DNA of 40,570 nucleotides from Acidisphaera sp. S103 (lineage in GTDB: Bacteria; Pseudomonadota; Alphaproteobacteria; Acetobacterales; Acetobacteraceae): positions 1-40,570 of the forward strand of contig NZ_LMUJ01000012.1 in assembly GCF_009765975.1 (NCBI RefSeq), written 5' to 3'. Positions 21,318-28,334 of the stretch are shown one piece after another. The notes beneath the pieces were generated by a model that saw nothing but the letters and a program-made list of their open reading frames with translations, did not search any database and was not told the origin of the DNA. Every line of letters starts with the position of its first letter. Within the stretch, counting starts at the first letter, position 1. Position numbers and translations under genes: made by a program.

Positions 21318-23240
21318 ATGACAAGACTTAGGCATCTTGGCGCCTTCCTCGCTTTGGGTTTGCTCATCGCGCTGGCCTCATGCGTATCCGGAGGCGGGGG
21401 TGCCGGAGGATCTATCGCCGTTCTCGATTCGGTGGAAGCTCCGAAGGTGGCCGCGCTTCGGATCGCGCCGCGCATCGCCCTGGTGATCGGCAACGGCGCC
21501 TATGGCGGTCCCCTGATACCGCTCAAGACCGCTAAGTCGGACGCCCAGCACGTCGCCGCCGTATTGCGGCAGAGCGGGTTTCAGATCGTCGGGGGAGGGG
21601 CCCAGCTGGACGTAAATCGCGAGCGTTTCGATCAGTTGCTCGATCAGACAGATCGTGCGGTTCAGCAAAATCCCGGCGCCGTGGTCGTGGTCTATTTTTC
21701 CGGCCATGGCTATGTTCGCGGCGGCCATAGTTATCTCGCCCCCGTGAATTGGGACCCCGGGAAGGTCGATCCCGAGCGCGCAAACGCAGCCGCCGAGGGC
21801 GGTCTCATCGGAATCGCCCAGAACCTCGCATCATCCGGTGCGGGCTTGACGATCATGTTCGTCGATGCTTGCCGCGACGCCGTAGACGGCCAGGCTGGGG
21901 GCCTGCTCGAAGAGAAAGTCCCGGACAATACCTTCATAGGCTTCGCGGCCCAGTTCGGAGCCGTTGCCCTTGAGCCGGCGGCCGGCGCGGACGGCTATTA
22001 TACGGCTGCCTTGCTAACGATCTGGAACCGCAGGTGGGACCGCATCGAGGATATGCATACCGCCCTAGCGTCGGAGGTCCTGCAAGGCACGCAAGCGCGA
22101 CAGATACCGGTTTATCGGGAAGGGGCGTCGATGCCGGTCGTGCCCGTTCGATTTGGCTCCGCAGACCCTCAAAGTCTGTTCGCCCGTGCTGCCTATGCTC
22201 GAACGACGGCGCAGAACGCGGACGTGCTCGCCGCGCGGTGCGATGCGATGAGCGACATGCGTATTATCGCCGGGTCCGTCCCGGTTCATTCCAGCGGCAA
22301 GCTGCCTATCGTTCCCGGTCCTCGCGGGCAAGCCGTCGATCTGGAAAATGCCCGGAGGGCTTGCAACGATGCGCTCGATGCCGGTGTGCGCACGGCCTCC
22401 GTTCTGAGAGGCGCGGCCATCACCGATATCTTAATCGGCGTTAGCCAGGACCGGGGGGCAAGAGATAGAGCCCTATTGGCGCAGGCCGCAGAGCTTGGCG
22501 ATCCATCCGCCGAGTTTCTTCTCGCAAACCTTGCATCGATCTCCGATCCATCCGCCGTGGACAAGCAGACTCTCGTCTATGACCGATTGGTCCGCGTGGA
22601 AAACGCCAACGTTCCCATGCTCAGCGCGTGGCTCGCGCTTATTCGCCTCAATTTAGGGGAGCAGAACCGGCAGCTTCAGGAATTCACAAATCTGACGATG
22701 CAGCCGGTGCGCGCCATGGAGGTTTTGCGCCGCGAGGCCGAACTCGGCGACCAGACGGCGTTGGTCGAACTGTTTTTTCTTTACGTCGAAAGGCCTGAGT
22801 TCAGGTCCCAGATCGACGGGCCTTGGTTGCGCGGCCAGATCCGCCGGGCGGTGGCGCGGGGCGACGAATCCGTCGGCATGGAACTGGGGGGCCTCACGCC
22901 ATACCAATCGCTCTATCTCATGCTGATATTCGATTATGGCGCCAACGTTCTTAGTCCTCTCAATGCAAATGAATTCCTCGATGTGCTGCTTCCCACCGAA
23001 CCGTTTTTCGGACAACTGAACGCGGCCTTTCACCAGGCTTTCCCGTCACTCAACCTGGTGGGGATACTGGCGTGCCGCGTCGTGATGGGCATCGACGTGA
23101 ACAGGCAACCCGTGCCTGGAGGCGTCGCTAATCCCGAGGCCGGATTGCGCTTTCTGGAATCGGTTGCCGCCTACGGAGGCCCGAACGGACAAGCGGCAGT
23201 CGGGTTCCTTCGGCGAGGCCATAGCTTGAACTGCCTGTAA
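21318..23240 (+). CDS. Caspase-fold (peptidase C14-like) lipoprotein
   Basis: A 640-residue protein from the ATG at 21318 (AGGAG eight bases upstream). A signal peptide ends in the lipobox L-A-S-C, so the protein should be lipid-anchored in the envelope. The caspase-like domain follows: R-I-A-L-V-I-G-N-G-A-Y, V-V-V-V-Y-F-S-G-H-G-Y with the catalytic His at 130, and I-M-F-V-D-A-C-R-D-A with the catalytic Cys at 185. Both catalytic residues are intact. The C-terminal half has Sel1/TPR-like helices (A-A-E-L-G-D-P-S-A-E-F-L-L-A-N, E-A-E-L-G-D-Q-T-A-L-V-E-L-F). It is probably a self-processing or Arg/Lys-specific peptidase; the substrate is unknown. Confidence 0.85.
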   Translation: MTRLRHLGAFLALGLLIALASCVSGGGGAGGSIAVLDSVEAPKVAALRIAPRIALVIGNGAYGGPLIPLKTAKSDAQHVAAVLRQSGFQIVGGGAQLDVNRERFDQLLDQTDRAVQQNPGAVVVVYFSGHGYVRGGHSYLAPVNWDPGKVDPERANAAAEGGLIGIAQNLASSGAGLTIMFVDACRDAVDGQAGGLLEEKVPDNTFIGFAAQFGAVALEPAAGADGYYTAALLTIWNRRWDRIEDMHTALASEVLQGTQARQIPVYREGASMPVVPVRFGSADPQSLFARAAYARTTAQNADVLAARCDAMSDMRIIAGSVPVHSSGKLPIVPGPRGQAVDLENARRACNDALDAGVRTASVLRGAAITDILIGVSQDRGARDRALLAQAAELGDPSAEFLLANLASISDPSAVDKQTLVYDRLVRVENANVPMLSAWLALIRLNLGEQNRQLQEFTNLTMQPVRAMEVLRREAELGDQTALVELFFLYVERPEFRSQIDGPWLRGQIRRAVARGDESVGMELGGLTPYQSLYLMLIFDYGANVLSPLNANEFLDVLLPTEPFFGQLNAAFHQAFPSLNLVGILACRVVMGIDVNRQPVPGGVANPEAGLRFLESVAAYGGPNGQAAVGFLRRGHSLNCL

Positions 23241-23336
23241 CCAGCTCCAGTTCCGTTCCGACAGCACCGCGCCGTGTTGCGCCAGGGCGCGCACAGGGCG
23301 ATGCTCACCGCGGAAAGGGTTCATGCGAGGGAAGAC

Positions 23337-23534
23337 ATGCGCTTTGACGATCAGGCGAGAGACGTGGCTGTCGCGTGTGCTGAAGCTTTGGAAATGCTTC
23401 TAAATGTCGCGACGGATGAACGTTCGAAACTGCCGACCTTGGAGCTGTATACAAATCTAGCTTTGATCCGCGCGCGCGCCGCCGTCGCGAACGCGGTTGC
23501 AGCCGGGCTTTTGAACGGACCCGACTATCGTTGA
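23337..23534 (+). CDS. Small helical hypothetical protein
   Basis: A 65-residue protein from the ATG at 23337 (GAGGGA six bases upstream). It is mostly helical and rich in Ala and Leu (V-A-V-A-C-A-E-A-L-E-M-L-L-N-V-A, then a second helix A-L-I-R-A-R-A-A-V-A-N-A-V). No membrane segment. Similar small proteins occur on alphaproteobacterial plasmids; the function is unknown. Confidence 0.5.
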   Translation: MRFDDQARDVAVACAEALEMLLNVATDERSKLPTLELYTNLALIRARAAVANAVAAGLLNGPDYR

Positions 23535-23580
23535 AGCAAACAGCTTGTAGAAAACATTAACCGAACCTGGTTACCGCCGT

Positions 23581-23800
23581 AGCGTGTCCCTGCGGGGCCG
23601 GGTGATACGCGCAAGAGCACGCGGAGCCGAAGGCGTCTCCGCCCATTCGGGTAACTCCCCCTCACGCACACATGCGCCGCAGACGCGGCAGTTGCTAAGA
23701 CGCCCGGCGTCTCGCGCCCCCGCAAGGGACCGGCCGACGGCGGTTTTGGCTCCCCCCGTAAGAACGGGTGCCCCCCAAAAATGCTGCAAGCAGCATCCGA
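23581..23800 (+). promoter_or_regulatory. Structured leader upstream of the DUF3768 gene (copy B)
   Basis: This is the second copy of the leader described at 176-400. The core 23633-23668 matches 246-281 at 32 of 36 bases, starting GCGTCTC and ending TCACGCA. Downstream, the RNA could fold CCCGTAAGAACGGG and then ATGCTGCAAGCAGCAT (23781-23796), a perfect 7-bp stem with a two-base loop. The gene it precedes is unrelated to the gene after copy A, so the element rather than the protein is what has been conserved. Confidence 0.5.
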
Positions 23801-23886
23801 ACCCTTGCGCTTGCTACCTCCGCTCTCGGCGAGGGCCAAGGCTGCATCAGCCGATGCAACCGAAGCTAACCAAGAAGGGAAACGCC

Positions 23887-24432
23887 ATGAGCAACTTTTT
23901 CGATATCCGCTGTCCAAAATGCGGGGCCGACGATCAGATTGATATTGCAGCTACGGTTTGGCTGCGCGTCATGGAAGACGGCACCGACGCCGACCAATCA
24001 GAGGACGGCGACCACGACTTTGAACCGACAAGCCCGGCCACTTGCAACGCCTGCGGCTTCACCGGGCGCGTGCAGGACTTCGAGCAGGAAGAAAAAGCCG
24101 GGATCGTCACCACAAACAAAATCGCCGAACTGAACGACCTCTGCCGGACAGCTATGGGCGTTGCGGGCAGGCTTTTTCAGACCGCCGGAATCAACGCCTT
24201 GCCTTTCGCCGATCAATCCGCGATCCGCGAGAAGGTGGAGACGTTCGACGCTTTCACGCCGGACAACGATCCGCACGGCGAGCGGGATTTCGGGGCGTTC
24301 GAGCACAACGGCGAACGCATTTTCTGGAAGATCGACTACTACGCTCCCGACATGGAACACGGCAGCGAAGATGCCGCCGATCCGCAAAAGGCCGTCCGGG
24401 TTCTGACCATCATGCTTGCATCCGAATATTGA
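23887..24432 (+). CDS. Zinc-ribbon plus DUF3768 protein
   Basis: A 181-residue protein from the ATG at 23887, preceded by AAGAAGGGA. The N-terminal 60 residues carry R-C-P-K-C-G and C-N-A-C-G, a four-cysteine zinc ribbon. The rest is a DUF3768 domain (N-K-I-A-E-L-N-D-L-C-R-T-A, then F-E-H-N-G-E-R-I-F-W-K-I-D-Y-Y and V-L-T-I-M-L-A-S-E-Y). DUF3768 proteins are common on alphaproteobacterial plasmids and have no established function. The C-terminal ending L-x-S-E-Y resembles that of the DUF6876 protein. Confidence 0.8.
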   Translation: MSNFFDIRCPKCGADDQIDIAATVWLRVMEDGTDADQSEDGDHDFEPTSPATCNACGFTGRVQDFEQEEKAGIVTTNKIAELNDLCRTAMGVAGRLFQTAGINALPFADQSAIREKVETFDAFTPDNDPHGERDFGAFEHNGERIFWKIDYYAPDMEHGSEDAADPQKAVRVLTIMLASEY

Positions 24433-24439
24433 GAAAGGC

Positions 24440-24466
24440 GGGGCCGTGCGCGAGCGCGGCCCCTTT
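24440..24466 (+). terminator. Terminator after the DUF3768 gene
   Basis: GGGGCCG (24440-24446) pairs with CGGCCCC (24457-24463), extended through inner GC pairs and followed by TTT. It is placed eight bases after the stop, like the hairpin after the DUF6876 gene. Confidence 0.7.
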
Positions 24467-24599
24467 CCCCCCGCGACCTGGCTAGTTGGGCGAGCGGGCG
24501 TGGTTGCTTGTTGTCCGTTTTGACAGAACATCTATTTACGCGGCACTGTGGTGCCTCACGAAAGCGTGAGAGACGCTAGGTGTAGAAGCAGGGTCAACC

Positions 24600-25097
24600 A
24601 TGCCAGCCAGAAAAATCACCGCCTTCGCCGCCATGCTCGGCCTGCTCGCGGCCACCGCGCCCGCCCACGCTGATGGGCCTCTCCTCATCATCGACAGATG
24701 GTGGGGTGTCGATTACGCAAAAGAACCTTGCCACATACCGGCGTTCAAATCCGCCGGGAAGAACGAGGCGACTTGCGATCAGGAAAGCACGGAGGGCTAC
24801 AACAGTTTTGAACTAGAGCTTAAGACGCAATTTGCAGCGTCGGCGGAATGCGCCGGGATTACCGTGTCATCATTCGGCTATCCACAAAATCCCAAAGAGC
24901 CACCGCCAGATATTTCCCGGCTCTCCTTTTGGAGTTTTTCGCTTAACTATGAAAAAGACAGACCCGCGCAACTTTGGCAGATGCTACCGCCACGAGAGAG
25001 CGATTTGCCAATGATGCAGGGGACGGGAACACCGTCACGGATAGCCACGCAGGTTTGCACGATCATCAGGGGCAAGGGTGGCGCTGTTCGTCAATGA
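24600..25097 (+). CDS. Exported hypothetical protein
   Basis: A 165-residue protein with a Sec signal peptide (M-P-A-R-K-I-T-A-F-A-A-M-L-G-L-L-A-A) and a likely cleavage site after A-H-A. The mature protein has four cysteines (P-C-H-I, A-T-C-D, A-E-C-A, V-C-T-I), suggesting two disulphides in the periplasm. Its stop overlaps the start of the membrane-protein gene (ATGA at 25094). No family recognised. Confidence 0.6.
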   Translation: MPARKITAFAAMLGLLAATAPAHADGPLLIIDRWWGVDYAKEPCHIPAFKSAGKNEATCDQESTEGYNSFELELKTQFAASAECAGITVSSFGYPQNPKEPPPDISRLSFWSFSLNYEKDRPAQLWQMLPPRESDLPMMQGTGTPSRIATQVCTIIRGKGGAVRQ

Positions 25098-25420
25098 ACA
25101 CACGCTTCGCTCTCTTGTTTTTTGGTTTTGACAATTCATTCCGACTTAGCCACAACGAACTCATTTATGGGGGTTCGTGTGGCAAGGTGACTTTGGAAGG
25201 TAAAATCTTTCTTCCGCTTTTCGTGGCCTACGGCGCTGAAATTTTGCTTCTGGCGATAATTGAAATTTTGCCTAAGTCATGGAGGCCTGTGCTTGAGCGA
25301 TTCCAAGGCATTTATCTCTATGTCCTTCTCTCTTATTCGGCAATTCTGGGAGTTGGCTTTTTTATATTTATGTTTCTTGTATTGCCGATTACCGCCTTCA
25401 TCAAATGGATTGCGGGTTAG
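25094..25420 (+). CDS. Small membrane protein coupled to the exported protein
   Basis: A 108-residue protein starting in the ATGA overlap. Two or three hydrophobic segments are visible (I-F-L-P-L-F-V-A-Y-G-A-E-I-L-L-L-A-I-I and Y-L-Y-V-L-L-S-Y-S-A-I-L-G-V-G-F-F-I-F). GC content is visibly lower here than in the plasmid backbone. The function is unknown; the overlap suggests it works with the exported protein. Confidence 0.55.
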   Translation: MNTRFALLFFGFDNSFRLSHNELIYGGSCGKVTLEGKIFLPLFVAYGAEILLLAIIEILPKSWRPVLERFQGIYLYVLLSYSAILGVGFFIFMFLVLPITAFIKWIAG

Positions 25421-25481
25421 CCCGAACCGTCCCTTAAAGGGTGAGTTACGGAACGACAAATCCGGTCACCCAAATCAATAG

Positions 25482-25554
25482 TGAGGTGGACCCCATCGGC
25501 TGGACAGGAACCGGGGTGACTTAAGAGAGAGTCCCGCCGATGGGGTCCACCTCA
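25482..25554. mobile_element. MITE-like element with 19-bp perfect terminal inverted repeats
   Basis: TGAGGTGGACCCCATCGGC at 25482-25500 is repeated in inverse orientation at 25536-25554, enclosing 35 bp. The element starts TG and ends CA, as IS3-type insertion sequences do, and there is no transposase. It could be a miniature element or the collapsed ends of a deleted insertion sequence. A long hairpin acting as a terminator is an alternative, although only a short T-run follows. It marks the left border of the defence island. Confidence 0.55.
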
Positions 25555-25641
25555 GTTTTCCAGCTATAACGTCCGCCAGACGACGGTTTTGGGACTGGCG
25601 GATGAGCGAGACGACACTCACTGGCGAACATAGGAACGGAC

Positions 25642-26850
25642 GTGGCACAAAACATATTTCATGCGGGCCTGAATGACTTTAGCCGAAAATATTTTATCAC
25701 CGGCCAGCCGGTGAGCGCCGAGGACATCGCTAAATTTCAGGAGCGACTTAATGAACAGAAAATGGCAATTTTCGAGCAACTGATGCTGTTCGACCGAATT
25801 ACGTTTAAGGTCTGGGGAGAGTCTGTCGTCATCCCCATCCTCATGAGGGCGATTCTCGGGGAGAGGTCGTTTGACGCGCTTATCGAGCAAGGTGCGATTC
25901 ACTTCGTGCTGTGGCGGCCAACGGTTGTCTATCTGCAAAAGAATATTCCTGGGGTGAATGCTCTTGCCCACGGAAATCTCAGCACCCCAGCACATTCCGA
26001 TCCGAAGGCATCGATTGATCTTGGCCTTAAGTTCCTCAACCCCCCGCTCGATGCAAAAAAGGCCAAGAAATTAGCCAAGAAATTGCTGCGTCTTTACACC
26101 TTGCCGGACAAGAAATTACCAGAGCAAGCAGTCCGAGGTGTCAATGATGCTGCGCAATGTGGGTTGCTTGATGGTTACGGGATAAAAAACCGCAAGTTGG
26201 ATGAGTTCTCACTGGCAGAGAAGGTGACATTATCAAGGTGTGCAGAGGACTTTCTCGAATACCAGTATTTGACACAGCAAGGGATGACATCATTTTCGGA
26301 ATATAAATTTTTTAGCCCTTTTTGGGAGTCTATAGAGCGATTTCGCACCGTGAGAGACATAGGAAAAGGCTTCGGTGAGCTTTCGAAAATTGAAAATGTT
26401 CCCAACCTAAGGGAGCTTTTCCGCCAGCTACCTGACCCACTAGGCCAGTTACCTAAGCTTCGCAGCACCAGCAATGCCGTCAAATTCCGCGAATGGCTGG
26501 AAACGACAGCCGGTGAGTCAGCCAGCCCTGATTTCCCGAAGGAATACATAAATTCGGTTACCGAAAGAAAGGGGCTCTTTGAGACGGCACCGGGCAAATT
26601 CGCCAAGGCGGTGGCTATGGCTTCGATTGGGGGCAGCATAGGAGCGTTTATGGGTGGCCCTGCGGCCGCAGCTGTCGGAGGTGGCTTAGCAGCAGCGGTT
26701 TCGGTTGCTGCAGAAAGGTTGCCGGAGATCACGGCCGAATTGGGCCTGCATCTGATCGACAGCTTCCTCTTAGACCGCTGGCTACATGGCTGGTCGCCAC
26801 GTATGTTTTTCAACGAAGTCGAGCGCGTCATCGGAAAAGGTGAGGCCTAG
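25642..26850 (+). CDS. Orphan 402-residue protein with a Gly/Ala-rich hydrophobic segment
   Basis: The start is GTG at 25642 with TAGGAA upstream. The N-terminal 300 residues are mixed helical without a motif I recognise. Residues about 325-360 (A-S-I-G-G-S-I-G-A-F-M-G-G-P-A-A-A-A-V-G-G-G and onward) form a glycine-rich hydrophobic stretch of the kind that inserts into membranes in some pore-forming effectors. GC content is well below that of the backbone. Given the neighbouring defence genes, a single-gene abortive-infection protein is possible, but that is guilt by association only. Confidence 0.55.
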   Translation: MAQNIFHAGLNDFSRKYFITGQPVSAEDIAKFQERLNEQKMAIFEQLMLFDRITFKVWGESVVIPILMRAILGERSFDALIEQGAIHFVLWRPTVVYLQKNIPGVNALAHGNLSTPAHSDPKASIDLGLKFLNPPLDAKKAKKLAKKLLRLYTLPDKKLPEQAVRGVNDAAQCGLLDGYGIKNRKLDEFSLAEKVTLSRCAEDFLEYQYLTQQGMTSFSEYKFFSPFWESIERFRTVRDIGKGFGELSKIENVPNLRELFRQLPDPLGQLPKLRSTSNAVKFREWLETTAGESASPDFPKEYINSVTERKGLFETAPGKFAKAVAMASIGGSIGAFMGGPAAAAVGGGLAAAVSVAAERLPEITAELGLHLIDSFLLDRWLHGWSPRMFFNEVERVIGKGEA

Positions 26851-26965
26851 TCCGTGCCGGACCTTTGCTGCGCTTTGGGGGCCCCGTCGCCACCCGTTCA
26901 TTCTTGATAACAGATTTCGTCCGGATTGCCTGCCGGCCCCCTGCTCTCCCGCCCCGTGTTTATTC

Positions 26966-26991
26966 CCCATGATAACGTCCTTTATCATGGG
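26966..26991. promoter_or_regulatory. 10-bp perfect dyad upstream of the integrase operon
   Basis: CCCATGATAA (26966-26975) and TTATCATGGG (26982-26991) are separated by CGTCCT. No T-run follows, so it looks more like an operator than a terminator. It is 50 bp upstream of the 76-residue gene and the recombinase. It may bind a regulator or the recombinase itself. Confidence 0.5.
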
Positions 26992-27041
26992 CAAAGGATG
27001 TGGTAGGAAGGTACAGAAACAACCCCGGCTAAGGAGACCTA

Positions 27042-27272
27042 ATGTGGCAACTCAGGATGACGAACGCCGCCAAGGAGTGGACCGAGGCCGGCAGCTTTGA
27101 CACCGTGACCGCGGCGGCCCGTCGCATCCGGGAAATTGAGGGTCGAGCCGAGGGTGGAATATTCCTCAGCATCTACGTGGAAATCGATTTCGGTAGCGAT
27201 GACGAGGCTTTCGGTCATCTGGAATACACGGGCAAGCGCGCGCTCTACGTCATCAAACGCCGGATGAACTGA
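27042..27272 (+). CDS. Small hypothetical protein upstream of the recombinase
   Basis: A 76-residue protein with a good ribosome site (AAGGAGACCTA). It begins MWQLRMTNAAKEW and has a mixed alpha/beta pattern with Y-V-E-I-D-F-G-S-D-D-E-A-F. It lies three bases before the recombinase start and so shares its transcript. Similar short proteins accompany recombinases on alphaproteobacterial plasmids; the role is unknown. Confidence 0.6.
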   Translation: MWQLRMTNAAKEWTEAGSFDTVTAAARRIREIEGRAEGGIFLSIYVEIDFGSDDEAFGHLEYTGKRALYVIKRRMN

Positions 27273-27275
27273 CCT

Positions 27276-28268
27276 ATGACCGATGACCAGCTTCCAGCCA
27301 TCATCCCGCCCGCTGCGCTGACGACCACATCCGACACCTATATAGTGCCGTCGCTGATCGCCGATGCCGGTGACGCGGCCGGCTGGCGCTACGTCGAATT
27401 TTTCACCGCCAATATCAACAACGACAACACGCGGCGAGCTTATGCTCGGGCATGCGCCCGGTTTTTCGCCTGGTGCGAAGATCGTGGTCTTACGCTCATC
27501 ACCATCCGACCGTTCGATGTGGCGGCATGGCTCAAAGAACTTCAGGAGAAACACGGGGCGCCGGGCGTCAAACAGCAACTCGCGGCCGTGCGCATGTTGT
27601 TCGACTGGCTCATCACCGGCCAGGTGGTGCCGACCAATCCGGCAGCGGCCGTGCGCGGCCCAAAGCATGTCGTGAAAACCGGCAAGACGCCGGTGCTCGA
27701 CGCCGCCGAGTGGCGCAAGCTCATCGACAGCATTCCGACCGAGACCGTGCGCGATCTTCGCGACCGGGCACTGATCGCCACCCTCACCTATTCGTTCGCG
27801 CGCATCACCGCGGCACTTAAGATGAAAATAGAGGATCTTCGGCCGCAGGGCGCCGGATGGCGGCTACGGTTACACGAGAAAGGGGGCAAGCATCACGAAA
27901 TGCCTTGCCATCATGCGCTCGCAGAGGCGCTGCATGCCTACATTGCGACGGCCGGCATTGCCGAAGACCGCAAGGGCTGGCTGTTCCGTACCAGCCCCAG
28001 GCATGCCGCGACAGTGCTGACTGAGCAGCCGATGGACCAAGCCGATGCCTGGCGCATGATCCGCCGCCGGGCCGTGGCGGCCGGCATACATGCACCAATC
28101 GGCAACCATACATTCCGCGCGACCGGGATCACGGCTTATCTCGGCAATGGCGGCGCGCTTGAACACGCTCAATCGATGGCCGCGCATGAGAGCCCGCGGA
28201 CGACCAAGCTATATGATCGCACGCAAGACAGGCTTACGCAGGATGAGGTTGAGAGAATTCGGCTGTGA
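27276..28268 (+). CDS. Tyrosine recombinase / integrase (XerC/D-like)
   Basis: A 330-residue protein. The N-terminal SAM-like DNA-binding domain covers about residues 35-125 (N-T-R-R-A-Y-A-R-A-C-A-R-F-F-A-W-C). The catalytic domain has the full set: Arg in T-Y-S-F-A-R-I-T-A-A, Lys in E-K-G-G-K-H-H, H-x-x-R in N-H-T-F-R-A-T-G, His in A-A-H-E-S and the nucleophile Tyr in T-K-L-Y-D-R. It is probably active in resolving plasmid multimers or in site-specific insertion; no attachment site could be identified. Confidence 0.88.
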   Translation: MTDDQLPAIIPPAALTTTSDTYIVPSLIADAGDAAGWRYVEFFTANINNDNTRRAYARACARFFAWCEDRGLTLITIRPFDVAAWLKELQEKHGAPGVKQQLAAVRMLFDWLITGQVVPTNPAAAVRGPKHVVKTGKTPVLDAAEWRKLIDSIPTETVRDLRDRALIATLTYSFARITAALKMKIEDLRPQGAGWRLRLHEKGGKHHEMPCHHALAEALHAYIATAGIAEDRKGWLFRTSPRHAATVLTEQPMDQADAWRMIRRRAVAAGIHAPIGNHTFRATGITAYLGNGGALEHAQSMAAHESPRTTKLYDRTQDRLTQDEVERIRL

Positions 28269-28334
28269 CATATGCTTGGCGCCGCTTGCAGCACCCTATG
28301 GCGTCACACGCGCAGGTTAGGTAATCAAGGTTGC

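Noticed and set aside
25482-25554. Simple transcription terminator
   Set aside because: Possible, but the 19-bp arms with TG/CA ends and a 35-bp core are longer than needed and only a short T-run follows; a mobile-element remnant explains it better.
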